Assembly: GCF_000150275.1 (NCBI RefSeq)
Contig: NW_002060983.1
Location: forward strand, 83,756 to 147,755
Reading direction: 5' to 3'
Source of the DNA: Trichoplax adhaerens
Taxonomy: Eukaryota > Placozoa > Uniplacotomia > Trichoplacea > Trichoplacidae
Length of the DNA: 64,000 nucleotides
Below are positions 48,788 to 60,982 of the stretch, piece after piece. A model generated the notes under the pieces. It saw only the letters and a list, made by a program, of their open reading frames with translations, did not search any database and was not told the origin of the DNA. Made by a program: the position numbers and the translations under genes. Position 1 is the first letter of the stretch; every line of letters begins with the position of its first letter.

Positions 48788-49851
48788 GCATTAGGAAAAT
48801 ACTAAATGAGTATTCCGCGTGCATTTCTACTGTTCATAAATTTCAAATCTCTAGCCAACTAAAATGCTAGAGATTTAACCATTCTGATGATCTTAAGTAT
48901 TTAGAAAATAAATACTACACGATCATAAAGCTTAAATGTATAATAAGATCGCCCTCATTTTTTGTCGGTTAACAGCACAACATTCTGGTATACTAGGGAT
49001 ATAAAAATATTTTAGAAGCTAACTTAGATTAAATCAATTATCTCATAATTTCTATACCATCTTTTAATATTTTTCCTCTAGAATTACATCAAATTAAAAT
49101 TAGTACCGTAGCCTAAATTCATTGACTAGTTGATAAAACCATGTTTCAAGTATGGCTCAACATAAGAAAATGTAATTTTATATCGTGAGCTCGTTTATTT
49201 TCATCTATTTCGTTTTTAACGAATGGATAGCAGAAATCAATGAAAACGTTTAATTGATTTCATTAGTAATATCTGCCTTTCATTTATTCATCAAAACTTA
49301 TATATGATTCCCAACAAAGAATGACTTATCAACTCAATTCAAATATCATGTTAAAAATGTTGGTATTTCATGAGACAATTTAATTGAATGCGACTTCCGT
49401 TTTTCAGTTCACAACTTACCAATTAATGCTCTGACCATTACCTTAAATCTTACGCTTTAGCATAATTAGTACAAAAGTATATCTTACTGAAATAGCTTGC
49501 GTTATTAGGCTAGGTCTAAGTTTATGTCATAAGTAATACGAGTTTTAGTTTTAGTACATCATGCACTCCAGTTGACCGTATCATCATGTACCTACTAATT
49601 TATTAGACATCCGTACAACTTAATATCAGCATCAATATGACTTAGCGCCACTTCCCTACACTTACTTTTCTAATTAACAATTTAGCTTGTCACATAGTAA
49701 AAGGATAAGTTTTTGTATCATAGAATCGAAGATGATAAGATAACATTGTTTCTAGGAGAAATTTTAGAAAAAAATATTAGCTCTACTTTATAAAGTCAAG
49801 GATTATCTAAACTGTTAAGTTCATCCTAAAATAAATCTGCAGCCACCATGG
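48788..49851. other. Intergenic DNA, no gene seen
   Basis: About 1 kb without recognised features. Confidence 0.45.
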
Positions 49852-50399
49852 TGTGCTCTACTACCTATTTTACTCGATGTTACTGTTTAAGTTAATTTAA
49901 TAATTAAAACAGATTTGTAGTAGCTAATATCGCTAAGTCTGTAATAGCTATGCTCCATATAACAATTGATGTTATATTGTAATTGTAATTTCTGATCAAT
50001 CTTTATTATTTAGGTATTGGATGTAATTATGTGTAGAAACTAGTAAGATGATAGACTCTTATTTTGTAATAGTTAAATCAGACATCAATCTAGCTGAAAC
50101 CAAGATTATGCAGGTAATCCAGATTATAAAAGCATACATATAGAATAATTATGTTAGGAATAATGTAGTTGAAGAAACACGTCCTTGTAAAGGAAAATAA
50201 GTAAACTACAGCTGCTTACAAGTAAGAAGATTTCTGTATAAAGGAAACAATTCGAATAGTAAAAAGGGTAAATAAAAAAGATTATTTCATTAGTTCGGGT
50301 TGCATATAGAGCGTGGGAGGTAAATGCAATATTTAAGCAATCACTTTAGTTACAAGCATTTATTTTGTGATTATTTATCACAGAAGTTAATTTATGACA
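49852..50399 (+). mobile_element. Candidate solo LTR I, left end uncertain
   Basis: The right end is supported. TTATCACAGAAGTTAATTT then ATGACA at 50377-50399 parallels the 3' end of family A, and TATAAAGG near 50237 is followed by AATAAA near 50270. The flank after the end is CATGT. The best left end is TGTGCTCTACTACC at 49852, preceded by CATGG (4 of 5), but it has no 5' hairpin and a chance match is quite possible. A start nearer 49950 cannot be excluded. A palindrome TGTGAT/ATCACA lies at about 50366-50382. Confidence 0.38.
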
Positions 50400-50706
50400 C
50401 ATGTGTTCTATACATTAGGTCTCGTATCTGAATACGCGAATTAAGCTTAGGGGATTTCCTGTAACAGAATGAGTTTAAATGTGATCATTTGCTCACTAGA
50501 AATGTAGTTTAATTACTTTATTAGGTATACTACAGCTGGTCAATCAATACTATAGTGTGATTATTACATCTCAATAGTGTTCAATTTCTTAGTAACGTAC
50601 TGTATGCTAGAAATCGAAGAAAACTGCTAACAGACTTCAAATACTTATTTTATCTGTTAATCGATATTTAAGACTATACCATAAAAATACATTTGCGAAA
50701 TAGGTC

Positions 50707-51148
50707 TGTCACGGTACGAACTACCGTGAAGAAATAGCCATCTAAATTTGGTTATTATAATATAGTAATAATATATTACAACTAGTTACTTACAGTAAGA
50801 ATTACTCTAATTATAAATGTGTTACAGTAAATTTAATGTTGTGCTGTAATGTGCACTGAAATGATTCTGTGAATGGACATATTGTAGTCCGACTGTGAAA
50901 AATTAGTTAGTAGATGTTCTCACCTAAGTATTTTTATAAGATGACTCATGATTGTTAGCTGCTGTAAAAGAGTAGATAAACCCGTCAGATAGTTGAATAA
51001 AATAGTTCTCAATTGTCTAGTTGAGTTTAACGTAGAAGCAAAGGCGTCTGAATTCTTGTTAGGTAGTTAAGGGATACTGAATCCCGGAGACTATAGTAAT
51101 TTATAGATTTGTTTTACGTTATTCTTGTCACGAAGCTGGTTTGTGACA
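50707..51148 (+). mobile_element. Solo LTR, family A, copy A4
   Basis: 442 bp, from TGTCACGGTACG to GGTTTGTGACA, with a perfect duplication AGGTC (50702-50706 and 51149-51153). AATAAA is at 50996-51001; the TATA box is mutated (TAGATAAA near 50973). Both terminal hairpins are intact. Collinear with A1 and A3. Confidence 0.93.
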
Positions 51149-51153
51149 AGGTC

Positions 51154-53753
51154 CTATAATGTTATGTTACTTAACTAGATAAGACTAGGATAAGGATGTA
51201 ACATCAATTACCAAAGCAGCAATCACTTCTAATTAATAAAGCGTATGTTAATATTCATCTAAGCGACTTACTTCCTAAATAACAAAATGTGCACTTTTCA
51301 GATACCTAAAAGAATTTTTATACTAATTCATTTTGTAAAGTAACGACAAATAATAACTTTGGATTTAGGCAACAACAGTCAACAATAAATGTTTATAGCT
51401 ATTTATTTGAATATTCTAACATTTATTGACATGGAGAATTTTAATTCCGTAGAAGAAAGCCCTTTTAAAATACTAACCACATTTAATTATTTGTTGCTAA
51501 AATATTGTAATATCATAACCTGATTTATTTAAGTGGGAACTTTAATTTTATAGATTTGGGCTTTGATACGGTATTTCTAAAAGATTATTAAATGATGCTA
51601 ACATGCACATTAACATAAGAGTGCAATTTAAAACTCCTAGCAAGAAAGACATGACGATAATATCCAATGACGTTCCTTAGTTCAATGCAATTTACATTGT
51701 CACCATAAAATCTAATTTATTGTTTAAATAGACATTATTCTGAGTGAATTTACTATGAAATGAAAGATTTACTAAGCTTCAACAATTACGAGTAATATTG
51801 AAGGAAGAACTATATCCAGTCAGGTGATCTGACTTATATGTAACCAATCGGTAGCCGATAGACTACATACTTACAACTGTGTACATCGTGCAATCAGCAT
51901 TACATGATTTACAGATCCAGGAATTCGGAGATTTTACTCATTCTAGTTTTAAGAGATACACTGTAAGTAGGGAAGTTCTTAAGATACCCGTTGAGGAGAA
52001 TGTTAGTGGCATGTAAACTTTTATATTGCTAAGAGTAATTCTAATTCTATTTGGATACAAGTTAATAAACGTAACTTGTTGAGATTACACATGTATTATT
52101 TCATCCCTGAGTCTTTTCCGGATTACCTCGATGTCAACTCATGTATATTCATCGAGGGCTACAATTACAACCGAGTTCACTTAACAAATTTATTTCAGCG
52201 GGTATGGCGGTAGCATGAATGAATAATTGCTTAATAAGCGCGAATTGGCCATCATGTAAAAAAAAGTAGAACAAGTAATTAGTAGTCTGTGGAATTCAGC
52301 AGGGAACTAGGTTCTCATATATCGATGGTATAAAGGATCAAAATACAGGGAGAAGTAGCCTAATTACTATAATGAGAAACAGTTCTTTATTAATCTTAGC
52401 CTGAAGTAACATTTGTGATATATAATTATTCCTAGCCGATGTAGTTTTAATACCAAATTTAAGATCTAACTTTAATTGACCTCTTTATGTACTGGGAAAG
52501 TGCATAGCAGTTGCATTGAATATGATGCTCGACTACGATAATTTATTGCAACTATTATGGATATGAATGAAATCAACATTTATGATCATTCTGAATTATT
52601 AGAATAGTCTCATTATTGCTGTCATAACATTAAAATTACACGTTACATATTTTAGAAATGATTATTAGTTGCGACATTGCTATTAATATCGTAATTTATG
52701 TCTAAACGAGATTACTGTAGTAATGCGAAGGGAAGTAGACTTGTGTTTCATTGTAAGATGACCAATAATATCGTAAAATAATACATGAAATAAGTCAATG
52801 TAGTTTAAAATTACGGAACCTAGAAATTAGAATCGTAATGGGTTAAGTATATAGAAAAGTGATGATTTATGAATCTTCAATTACAAAATATGAAGTTGGT
52901 ACCGTAGAATGTAGCCTTGAATTGGCTTGTTAAGAATTCTATTGTTAGTCTTGGCTGTATTAGGAAATCTTGTAACCTTTTAGTCCTTTAACGTATTTTA
53001 GACTGATACCAAATTAAGATAAAATGAAATTTTATATAAACGTATGATTCGAGTAGCATGAGATTATTCTTAGAAGATTTAAATTAGGCTTATAGACTTT
53101 TAACTGATTAGTGAAACCAGTTACGTTCTTTTGCCATACTTTAAAAGATACCGAAACTATTAGTGCTATATAATAGATTTCTAATAAAGCCCTTTGCCTT
53201 TAAATTTGGGACATTTTATCTCCGATAGTGAATTAAATACTAGGTACATCGGTGAAGAAGACTTTACTAGATAGTGTTACTGTTCCTCCTCACGATAAAA
53301 GAAGATTATTAATATTTAGAGTTTTCGGTAGGTAAGTGACAGCGAAAAGAAACCTGTCAGTAGATTTCCAAATTTAGTTTCTATCATTTTTAGCTTTTGT
53401 TCATCACAAATTTAGATTTATATAAACTTTCTATAGAATTTCTTAGCCGACACTTCTTTCTTAAATACAAATTCATGAGAACAAATAACGGAAGAGCAAT
53501 TATTGAATTGTGTAATTACCGCAAATATCAACTGAAGTTAGGGAAAAAGCAGCACAATATAATAATTTTAACAACAAGCAAAAACACCTAAAAACTACAG
53601 TTAGAGTAGATTCACCTTGTCCCCTAAAAAATTCTAAATATTGAAAAGCTGCTCACGATTAAGAATAACTTACTTTTTCTTCATAGCTTCTGAATTCAAT
53701 AACTTCGAGCCTCTCATCTACTGATCTATCAAACTAAATCAACTATAATATTC
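51154..53753. other. Intergenic DNA, no gene supported
   Basis: About 2.6 kb. Two small palindromes lie close together, AGTCAG/CTGACT at about 51828-51845 and ATCGG/CCGAT at about 51848-51860. A TM1-like string near 52930-52980 was examined and not accepted as a receptor. Confidence 0.45.
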
Positions 53754-54134
53754 TGTGCTGTATGACAGTGTAATAATGTATTCTCAGTTGATGATATATT
53801 TAGTAATGTCTACCGTAGGTGTTGTGTTCAACATGTGATAGATGATCTCGTTAGAGGCTTAAGTATTTAATATAGCTAGCTTAGTAACTGTAATCCTTTT
53901 GAAGAGGAGCGCTACAGTGCTCACACTAGAGCTTTATATGAAAGGTGTAAACTATCCTGTATTTGAGATGCTAATACTGAAGTGTGTAGTGTGTATTAAT
54001 TAAGGTGCTAAGACTGTAAACGCGAAAAAGTATATAAGCGAGTAGTTTAGTATAATAAGATAGCTCTTTCTCGTTAGAGGTCCTCAGCTAATCTATTACG
54101 TTGTATCTTTGTAAAGGAGGTTTTGCTCAATACA
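53754..54134 (+). mobile_element. Candidate solo LTR J, family A-like
   Basis: TATATAAGC near 54030, followed by AATAAG and then CTC and GTT strings, lines up with the promoter and R region of family A. The proposed start TGTGCTGTATGACAG contains a small hairpin CTGT/ACAG, and the proposed end is CTCAATACA. The flanks TATTC and TCTTA match at only 3 of 5, so the ends are tentative. Confidence 0.42.
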
Positions 54135-54497
54135 TCTTAATTTTCTAAAGTTTTGACGATTCTTGATCTATCAACCTCACATTTGCAAAGAAAATGGTAG
54201 TCTCAAATTAAATAACTAGATATTTCGGTTAAATTATAATTTCACAGAATATAATACATAAATATATAGTTACGCCATCTACTATTGCTAATAAAAATCG
54301 TAGTAAAGTAATCGAGTTTGGAATTTATTTCATTGCTAAATGAAATTTACTGTAATCAGAACAATTGGTGATCGTTAAAAATACAAAGCTTCGTATAACA
54401 GTATAAAATTAGAATGATAAATTAATAACTGTTGTAGGGGAATTGCCATTTAGTATTGCTTGCAGTACAAATAGAATTCTGAAAATTATTATATGCA

Positions 54498-54990
54498 ACT
54501 ATATTGCAAACCAGCCCGGTAACAAGATAATGTAAATAATAAATCTGCAAATATTCTGCCTGAACCACGTATCAGGCAATCAAATCCGTTGAAGGAACAT
54601 TTGGAACACTTTCCCTAAAAGTACAGTAGTTTCTTTGTGACTCGCATACCTTTAATTGTTCTTAAATCAAATAGTATACTTAAAAATAATTTTATTATAA
54701 AAACAATACTTGATTTACGTACTTTTCTACAGTAGAAAGAAGTTAAAATTACCAATAATAGTGCTGATAAAAATCAAGTAGTAAGTTCACATTTATATGT
54801 CTCATTAATACAGCAACATTTAAGACCATATATGTCTGATAAACATCAGAAGATAGCGAGATTATAATATACTCATTTATAAGGTATTAGAGTCACAACA
54901 TACAATCAACTAAGAATTAGTCTCAACCACATTTTTTTATGAAACAAGACGTGTAAAGCATGGACTATCTCGTAAAATAATTAAAGCCAT
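54498..54990 (-). mobile_element. Old family B LTR fragment, copy B7
   Basis: It aligns in order with the minus-strand reading of family B. GGTAACAAGATAATG matches the U5 end. It is followed by the U5 hairpin TGCCTGA, loop ACCACGTA, TCAGGCA at 54557-54578, then GGAACACTTT and a weaker match for several hundred bases. Neither end nor a target duplication could be fixed. Its value is that the hairpin stem differs from other copies yet still pairs perfectly. Confidence 0.55.
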
Positions 54991-54999
54991 GCCACTAAG

Positions 55000-56796
55000 C
55001 ATTAATAACTTCTCTTTGATAAGAAAGCATCATGAGAAGTAAATATGACAGAGACTTTCTAGGATGGTGAGCCCTATTATCAAGTAATCAGATTTTGCCT
55101 ATGCTTGCAAGCGAACTTTCTAATTTTAGATTATTTCCTCGATACAACAAATATCGTACTTAAGTGTTATAAATATCCGAATCAAAATTTAATCAAAATT
55201 TTCAAATCAATCCTGACGTTTAGTTTACAGATCAAATTAAGGTTATTAATAAAATTCATATTTTTAAGGGCAAAGTGCGTAACAACTCGAAGTAGTTATA
55301 AATTAATACCTAAATATTTACAATGGAACTCTTTTCTTCAAGAAATTGCTGGATTAAATTAAAATTTGCAATACAATTTCTAAGCGAAACCAGTGTTATC
55401 AACATTGATTAAAACTACCGATTATATTGTAGTAAAATTAATTTATTATATACTATAATAGATTATGTTTCAAACAAAAGTTAATTTAATTCCAAATAAA
55501 GAAATGAACATTGTTTGCTATTTTGCCGTAGAAAAAAACACAACGATTAAGATTACATTAGTCATTATATAAAACATAAAACATAAAAGTTGAAAAGTTC
55601 GCTAGTAAAGATTCTTTACTTCATTTCAAACCATATACTCATATAACTTTATGTCAAAAGAAAAGTTATCGTATTTGTCAGTATGTACCTAAATTTGGAT
55701 ACGGTTTTGGAAACATGTTTATAGTAAACTAAATAGGCGTCAAGAGCAGGTTATTTTGTTTATTTAAAAATCGAAAAGCAATCTTTCTGGGTCATTAAAG
55801 CTAACTAATTTCTATATTATGATTCTTAAAGAAGTTGCAGACGATTTTTGTATAACCCATTAGCCTAAATGTTAACTATAACAACTTTCTCGAATAAGCT
55901 CTTTCGGCTAGCTAATTATTACATAAGAAAAAAAATTTATTCAATATATGCAAATCCAAAGCGTATACATAAACAAAAATTTCTATTTTGAAATTTAAAA
56001 CAACGCCCAGCACGAAAAATAATACATTTTAATTGGACATGATAGTCTAGACGCTAATCGAAATAGGCTGCGTTTATACGGAAGTATTCAGATATAAAAT
56101 GCCTGATTTCTCAAATTGCCGTTAACATATAGACCTCAAGAACAATTGTATTGCCATTTTTTACCCACATGCGTTCTAATTTTATTTAAATCGACAAAAT
56201 ATTTATTAGATCGCAATATTTAATAAATTTATACAATCATTTCACACTTAAAAAATAATTTAACATTTTTTTTGATAAACAGCTGAGAATTTATGCTCGA
56301 TATATTTGAAATCTTTCTTTAATACAGTCAATATGCTAGAAAGAATCTGAGCATACTTTAATTTAGGCCGTAATTTTCGATATTAATCTTAATTTCTGTC
56401 ATGAACAATTATATCGACTTTGAAATTATAGCAAGTATAAAAATGATTTCATATGTTTTTGTTTATCTTTTAGCTATTTAGAATAACAAAGGTAATTAAT
56501 TATTACTCACCTGAATTATACAATAACTTGAAAATCATTTAGATTTCTTTCTCCTAAATTGAAGAAAAATTTCTATTTTTTTTAACTACTAATGGTTGCG
56601 AACACCCTCGTTAGAGTGTTTCGGCCTTGTTTTACTTTCATCGATAAAATACTATGCAAGCTTGCTATAAACTGTTATCGGTAGAGTCAATATTTCATAT
56701 TCTCTGAAATCTTAAATCCAGCTCTGAAATTTCTGTAATTAAGTAATTAATCATTATTAGACGTAATTACGAGCATTTGTAAAAGTTACATGTTAT
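55000..56796. other. Intergenic DNA, no gene supported
   Basis: About 1.8 kb. An open frame of 86 codons at 55105-55362 has no ATG start and no recognisable content. A short imperfect hairpin, CACCCTC-GTTA-GAGTG, lies near 56603-56620. Confidence 0.45.
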
Positions 56797-56801
56797 TGAT
56801 C

Positions 56802-57999
56802 TGTGACAGTGTTATATACTGTATTAGAGTAGAAATATCTATATTAGGATAATTCTGTTAGCCTATCCTTATTTAGTTAACTTCTAATTTGGACATATTG
56901 CGTTTTAATATAGCGCTGACTTTTTATAACAGTGACACATACTGTACAGTATATATACATTCTGAATTAATAGTTTTAATCGGGAATGCAAATCATCTAC
57001 TTACAGTTCCAATCATTGTGATTGTAACTTACTTATGGTAGATTGTAAATTATCGTGAAAATGTTCCGAGATGGGACATATCGTAATCTGACTATCCTGT
57101 ATTAGTCATCACATGTCTATGTTCGTAAATACTGTTGTCTGCAATAAGGGAGCAGTAGCTAAAATTAATATCTAACTCAGTAAATGATTCCAAAGTTAAT
57201 CGTACTAACTATGGCTCATGAACTATTGAGGAATAGTATATAAATGCAGTATATCGTGTAATAAAGTGGATTCTCCAACTTAGAGTTTAACGTAAAATAC
57301 GAGGCGCCTAAGTCTTTGTGTAGTCTGCTAGTAGAGCAAAAGTGTTTCTGATAGAGCAGATATTGTTCCTTGATACGTGGTTCAAGGAATTGACTTATTG
57401 ATCGTACATTACGTAATCTTGTTGCAAAGATGTTTTGTGAAATTGCGATATATACCAATCACGAAATTCCAAATTTTAGAAAAATAAGGGCTTTATTGAA
57501 TCTTATACAAAGATTAACTATACACAGCTCTACTCTAGCTGAATACTACTTCTAAAGACTTCTACAACGAACTAACAGAATAATCTAAAGTTGCATGCTT
57601 TTATACTTTTCGTAGCATTCGCAGCTACAATCCGCACGGTAACCTTTTATCTTATTTTACACACAGTTAAATTGTTCTTAGTAACACTATTCTACTGCGG
57701 ACCATCATTAATCTGATATGGATACGAATACAGTACTTACGTAGACATTATTCACACCAGCCAAAGTACAATGAATTAACTATATCCTAATATATTATTT
57801 AAAGTTCCATTTTTTACTTATAGCCTTATTAGTAACTCAACACCTTACTGTATATAATCATCTATGCTCTATCATAGAGTCTATACTACTACAGTCTATA
57901 GTTATAGCTACCAAATATCTCTTAGGATAAATATCTACCGTACATTATACTAAACATGGCTAACAGTCTACAATCACAATACTAGTTACATTGCAGACA
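56802..57999 (+). mobile_element. Solo LTR, family B, copy B4, split near its end by C5
   Basis: The body runs from TGTGACAGTGTTATATACTG at 56802 to TTTTGTGAAA at 57442, about 641 bp. The true last four bases GACA reappear after C5 at 57996-57999. With that reading the flanks are a perfect duplication TGATC (56797-56801 and 58000-58004). TATATAAA is at 57237-57244 and AATAAA at 57260-57265. The U5 hairpin TTCCTTGA/TCAAGGAA is intact from about 57366. Confidence 0.92.
57444..57995 (-). mobile_element. Solo LTR, family C, copy C5, inside the end of B4
   Basis: 552 bp, from TGCGATATATACC (one change from TGTG) to CTAGTTACATTGCA on the + strand. The target copies are GAAAT (57439-57443) and GACAT (57996-58000). 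The right copy restores the normal end of B4, so the left one carries the mutation. The minus-strand signals are TATAAAAG (CTTTTATA at 57598-57605) and AATAAA (TTTATT at 57492-57497). The + strand frame open in C1, C3 and C4 is broken here by a stop. Confidence 0.91.
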
Positions 58000-58004
58000 T
58001 GATC

Positions 58005-59091
58005 GTAGCAGACTACATTTTATATCTGAACTATTGAAGCCATACTTGACGGTAATTCTATCGAAATTTTAAGATTACTAGTCGATACAATTAACATTTA
58101 GTCTTATATGCAGTCAAGATTTCAATATATTATTTTGGAAATTGAGTATGGTTACCGACTTTAGCTTTCAAGTATGTTACACTGATATGTTATATGATTA
58201 TCATTAATTATAAAATTTTGCTAGTGTAATTAGAAAAGTACGATACAGTTTCCTGAATTTTTATCTAGATTTTATATGACTTTAGAGAAAGTTGAATTTT
58301 GGATATTTTCAATCAGCGCTGAAAGTATAGTACCCTTAAGAATATTTTATCAACTTAATTAAAACTATGACAAAGCATAATAACTAAAATTAATTAAATT
58401 CATCTGTAAAACTCTAGTATTTGGCATTGAACAAATAGTAGACATAATTGCGACTCTTGTATCCATAGCAATAAATAATTGAATAAGATAAATTATTTTA
58501 AAATACTAAAAATAAGTAAAATTTAATTAGTTTATTTCTTCTCTACACTAAATTTTAATAGAATAAAATTTTTAACTATTCTTTCGTTTCTAATTTGATT
58601 TTTTTCAACGCAATTATTCTATATCCATATTCAGTATAATCAACGAGGAATATCATCTTCTTCACTTGTAAAGTTCTAGAAAGAATAGGTATATTGTCAT
58701 CATAAAGATAGAATAATCGAAAGAATCGTTAATATATAAAACTGATGGCACAATGATTTTCTTTTAATATTGCTTCAAAATTAACACGTTGAATTTTCAG
58801 CTTGGTAGACAGCTCGCTAGAATGTAATAGATAATTTTGATTTCTGGTATTTTAACTCTAAATTTGTTCATCTAAAGATTTTGCTCATGTGCATAACCGA
58901 GAAACATCAAAGACTAAATAATAAAATACTACGACTAAATTAAATTAGAAAATTCTAGATAGAACAGATCATTTTTGGTTAATTACGGTTATAACTTAAG
59001 AGCACTACATTTGAGTAATCAATATTATATAACTATACTCTTCTAGGTAGTGTTAATCATTATACAGGATTGCATTCGCTCTGGTTACGGC
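58005..59091. other. Intergenic DNA upstream of a receptor
   Basis: About 1.1 kb with no gene. Two acceptor-like sites lie just before the receptor start: TATACTCTTCTAG ending 59046 and TCATTATACAG ending 59067. Confidence 0.45.
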
Positions 59092-60075
59092 ATGACATCG
59101 AATACAAGTGATTTCAATTTTAATAAATCCCTTCAAGGAATGAAAACTGAAACCATCATTTTATCAAGCATTTGGCTACCTTTATTTGTTCTAGGATTTA
59201 TTGGCAATGTTTTAGTAACTTTAACAGTTTTGAAAACAAAAACTTTTCACTTGCCAATTTACTATTTGTTAGCTAGCATGGCTGTTTCAGATGCTATAAG
59301 CACATTATCGAGTATAGCTTATTTGCTTTTTCAGTTACTTTATGCTTACCTTGATATGCCGTTAGCCATCAAAACCTGGACCTGCCAATTTAACCTGGTG
59401 ATTATATATTTGTCTTATTATACATCAACGCATACATTAACGTTTTTAAGCGTTGATCGCTATTACGCTATAGTCCATAACTATCAAGTCCTTAAAAATT
59501 CTAGAAAGACTAAATTGGTAATAATAGCGACTTGGGCTTTAGGTTTAGGCATTTCAATTCCAATGATTGAAATATCTGGTGTGTCGCCGTTGTTTCCGTT
59601 TATATGCGATTACATCTATATCTCTACTGTTTTTGGTCGGATATACATTTCTATATTGTTCTTGACTGAAGTTATAATACCCTTTATAATTATGACTTAT
59701 TATTACATTAGAACTTATCGCTATATGAAACAGCAAGTTAAAGAAATGTCATCTATATGCGACAATGACAAAGTCGAAAAGCAAAAGAAGGACGCCATGA
59801 GAATGCTGGTAACAGTTACCGTTGTATTCATTTCATTTTCGTTTCTTTTTCATATCACAAAAATGGTAATGGCCATTACAGCTAGAACTATGATCGATGT
59901 CTACCTTTATGATATTCCAAATGTTTACTTATACGGTGATGGTTTAGGGGTACTGCTTAATCTTATCAATCCTATACTTTACTGCTTGAGTAGTAGATCA
60001 TTTCGGGAAGCAATGCTTAATGCCGTCCGCGTAAAAGTAACTAGGAATGATATTGTTAGGTCCATAACAATATAA
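59092..60075 (+). CDS. Class A GPCR, subfamily II, intact single exon
   Basis: 327 residues from ATG 59092, the first in-frame ATG; this start also lines up with that of the 45 kb sister. Helices lie at roughly 20-46, 56-84, 97-128, 139-162, 183-210, 235-262 and 277-299. Landmarks are N39 (1.50), D67 (2.50), C98 (3.25), DRY 122-124, W148 (4.50), loop-2 C172 in LFPFICDY, P197 (5.50) and NPILY 293-297. As in its sister, TM6 reads FSFLFH, so Trp6.48 and Pro6.50 are replaced (Ser250, Leu252). Sequons are N4 and N11. Shared blocks such as YYTSTHTLT in TM3 and KKDAMRML at TM6 mark the pair as recent paralogues. Candidate poly(A) signals are AATAAA at 60387-60392 and 60398-60403. The ligand is unknown; Asp3.32 and Lys7.43 are absent. 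Confidence 0.95.
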   Translation: MTSNTSDFNFNKSLQGMKTETIILSSIWLPLFVLGFIGNVLVTLTVLKTKTFHLPIYYLLASMAVSDAISTLSSIAYLLFQLLYAYLDMPLAIKTWTCQFNLVIIYLSYYTSTHTLTFLSVDRYYAIVHNYQVLKNSRKTKLVIIATWALGLGISIPMIEISGVSPLFPFICDYIYISTVFGRIYISILFLTEVIIPFIIMTYYYIRTYRYMKQQVKEMSSICDNDKVEKQKKDAMRMLVTVTVVFISFSFLFHITKMVMAITARTMIDVYLYDIPNVYLYGDGLGVLLNLINPILYCLSSRSFREAMLNAVRVKVTRNDIVRSITI

Positions 60076-60386
60076 AATTGCACTATTAGGATCTATACAG
60101 CTTTGTAGAGCAAAATATGGTAAAAGCCAAACTTTTAAAAATAGATATTGCTATTAGCAATCTGTATCATTTAAATTTCTTAACCGCAAAATTATGTTGT
60201 AAAAAATCTCTAAACTTCACTAGTCTGACTGAAGCCCTTCTTTACAAGGGCCTAAACATAGTCAATGTATTTTCTTTTTTCTTGGCTATCTTCACCTACA
60301 AATTAATAATATTTATTCACTCTCATTTTCATTCTTACACTTTATTTAATCATTATCGCGTCAATATAAATTTAAAATTACGTTAA

Positions 60387-60403
60387 AATAAAACTTCAAT
60401 AAA
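60387..60403 (+). promoter_or_regulatory. Possible poly(A) signals of the 59 kb receptor
   Basis: Two AATAAA hexamers, at 60387-60392 and 60398-60403, about 310 bases after the receptor stop. They fit a short 3' UTR, but such hexamers are frequent in AT-rich DNA. Confidence 0.35.
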
Positions 60404-60982
60404 TATACTGTACTTATGCTTGGAGAAAAGTGAAATACAAACTATTCTATTCGGTAGTATTTTATTATTTGCATGTACTCTTGTTCTTGGAAGTAAAACT
60501 ACCGATATTTCGCTCATGAAATACACTTATATGCCACCTTAAAGTAGATTTTTTTACTGGATCTAGCTCAATTTTGAATTCGAACATGCTGTACTTAATA
60601 ATTACTATAGACACTGTCAAATATAATTTCGTCATAAATAAATCATTATCCATAAATTAAAATTTTTCGCGAGACATTATTTTTTATGTTTTCGCAATAT
60701 CCATGATTATTATAATTCTCTTTGTTTCGTCACTCTATCATGTCTGTACTATAAATAAAAATTCAATAAAATTGTCTGAAGTATAACAACTAATAGCATT
60801 ATCACATGTTTGATGAATGCCGTGACATCAATTTATAGCGGTAGTGAAAAGATTATCGTTTAATTAATGATTAATTATGGAACTCATCTCTAAGGACTCC
60901 AAACTACAAGCGATTCCAGTTAAGAGCGAGACTATTTCAGATCCATAATATAATAGTAGCTTTTCCGTCAATATGACTTTCC

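Noticed and set aside
52925-52985. TM1-like string LLVLAVLGNLVTF on the + strand
   Set aside because: It stops at once and no TM2 or later helix follows in any frame.
55105-55362. Open frame of 86 codons
   Set aside because: It begins at a non-ATG codon and is rich in Ile, Leu, Lys and Asn as expected of AT-rich non-coding DNA.
60117-60386. 89-codon ATG frame just after the 59 kb receptor
   Set aside because: No recognisable content. It lies where the receptor 3' UTR should be and ends at the first AATAAA.
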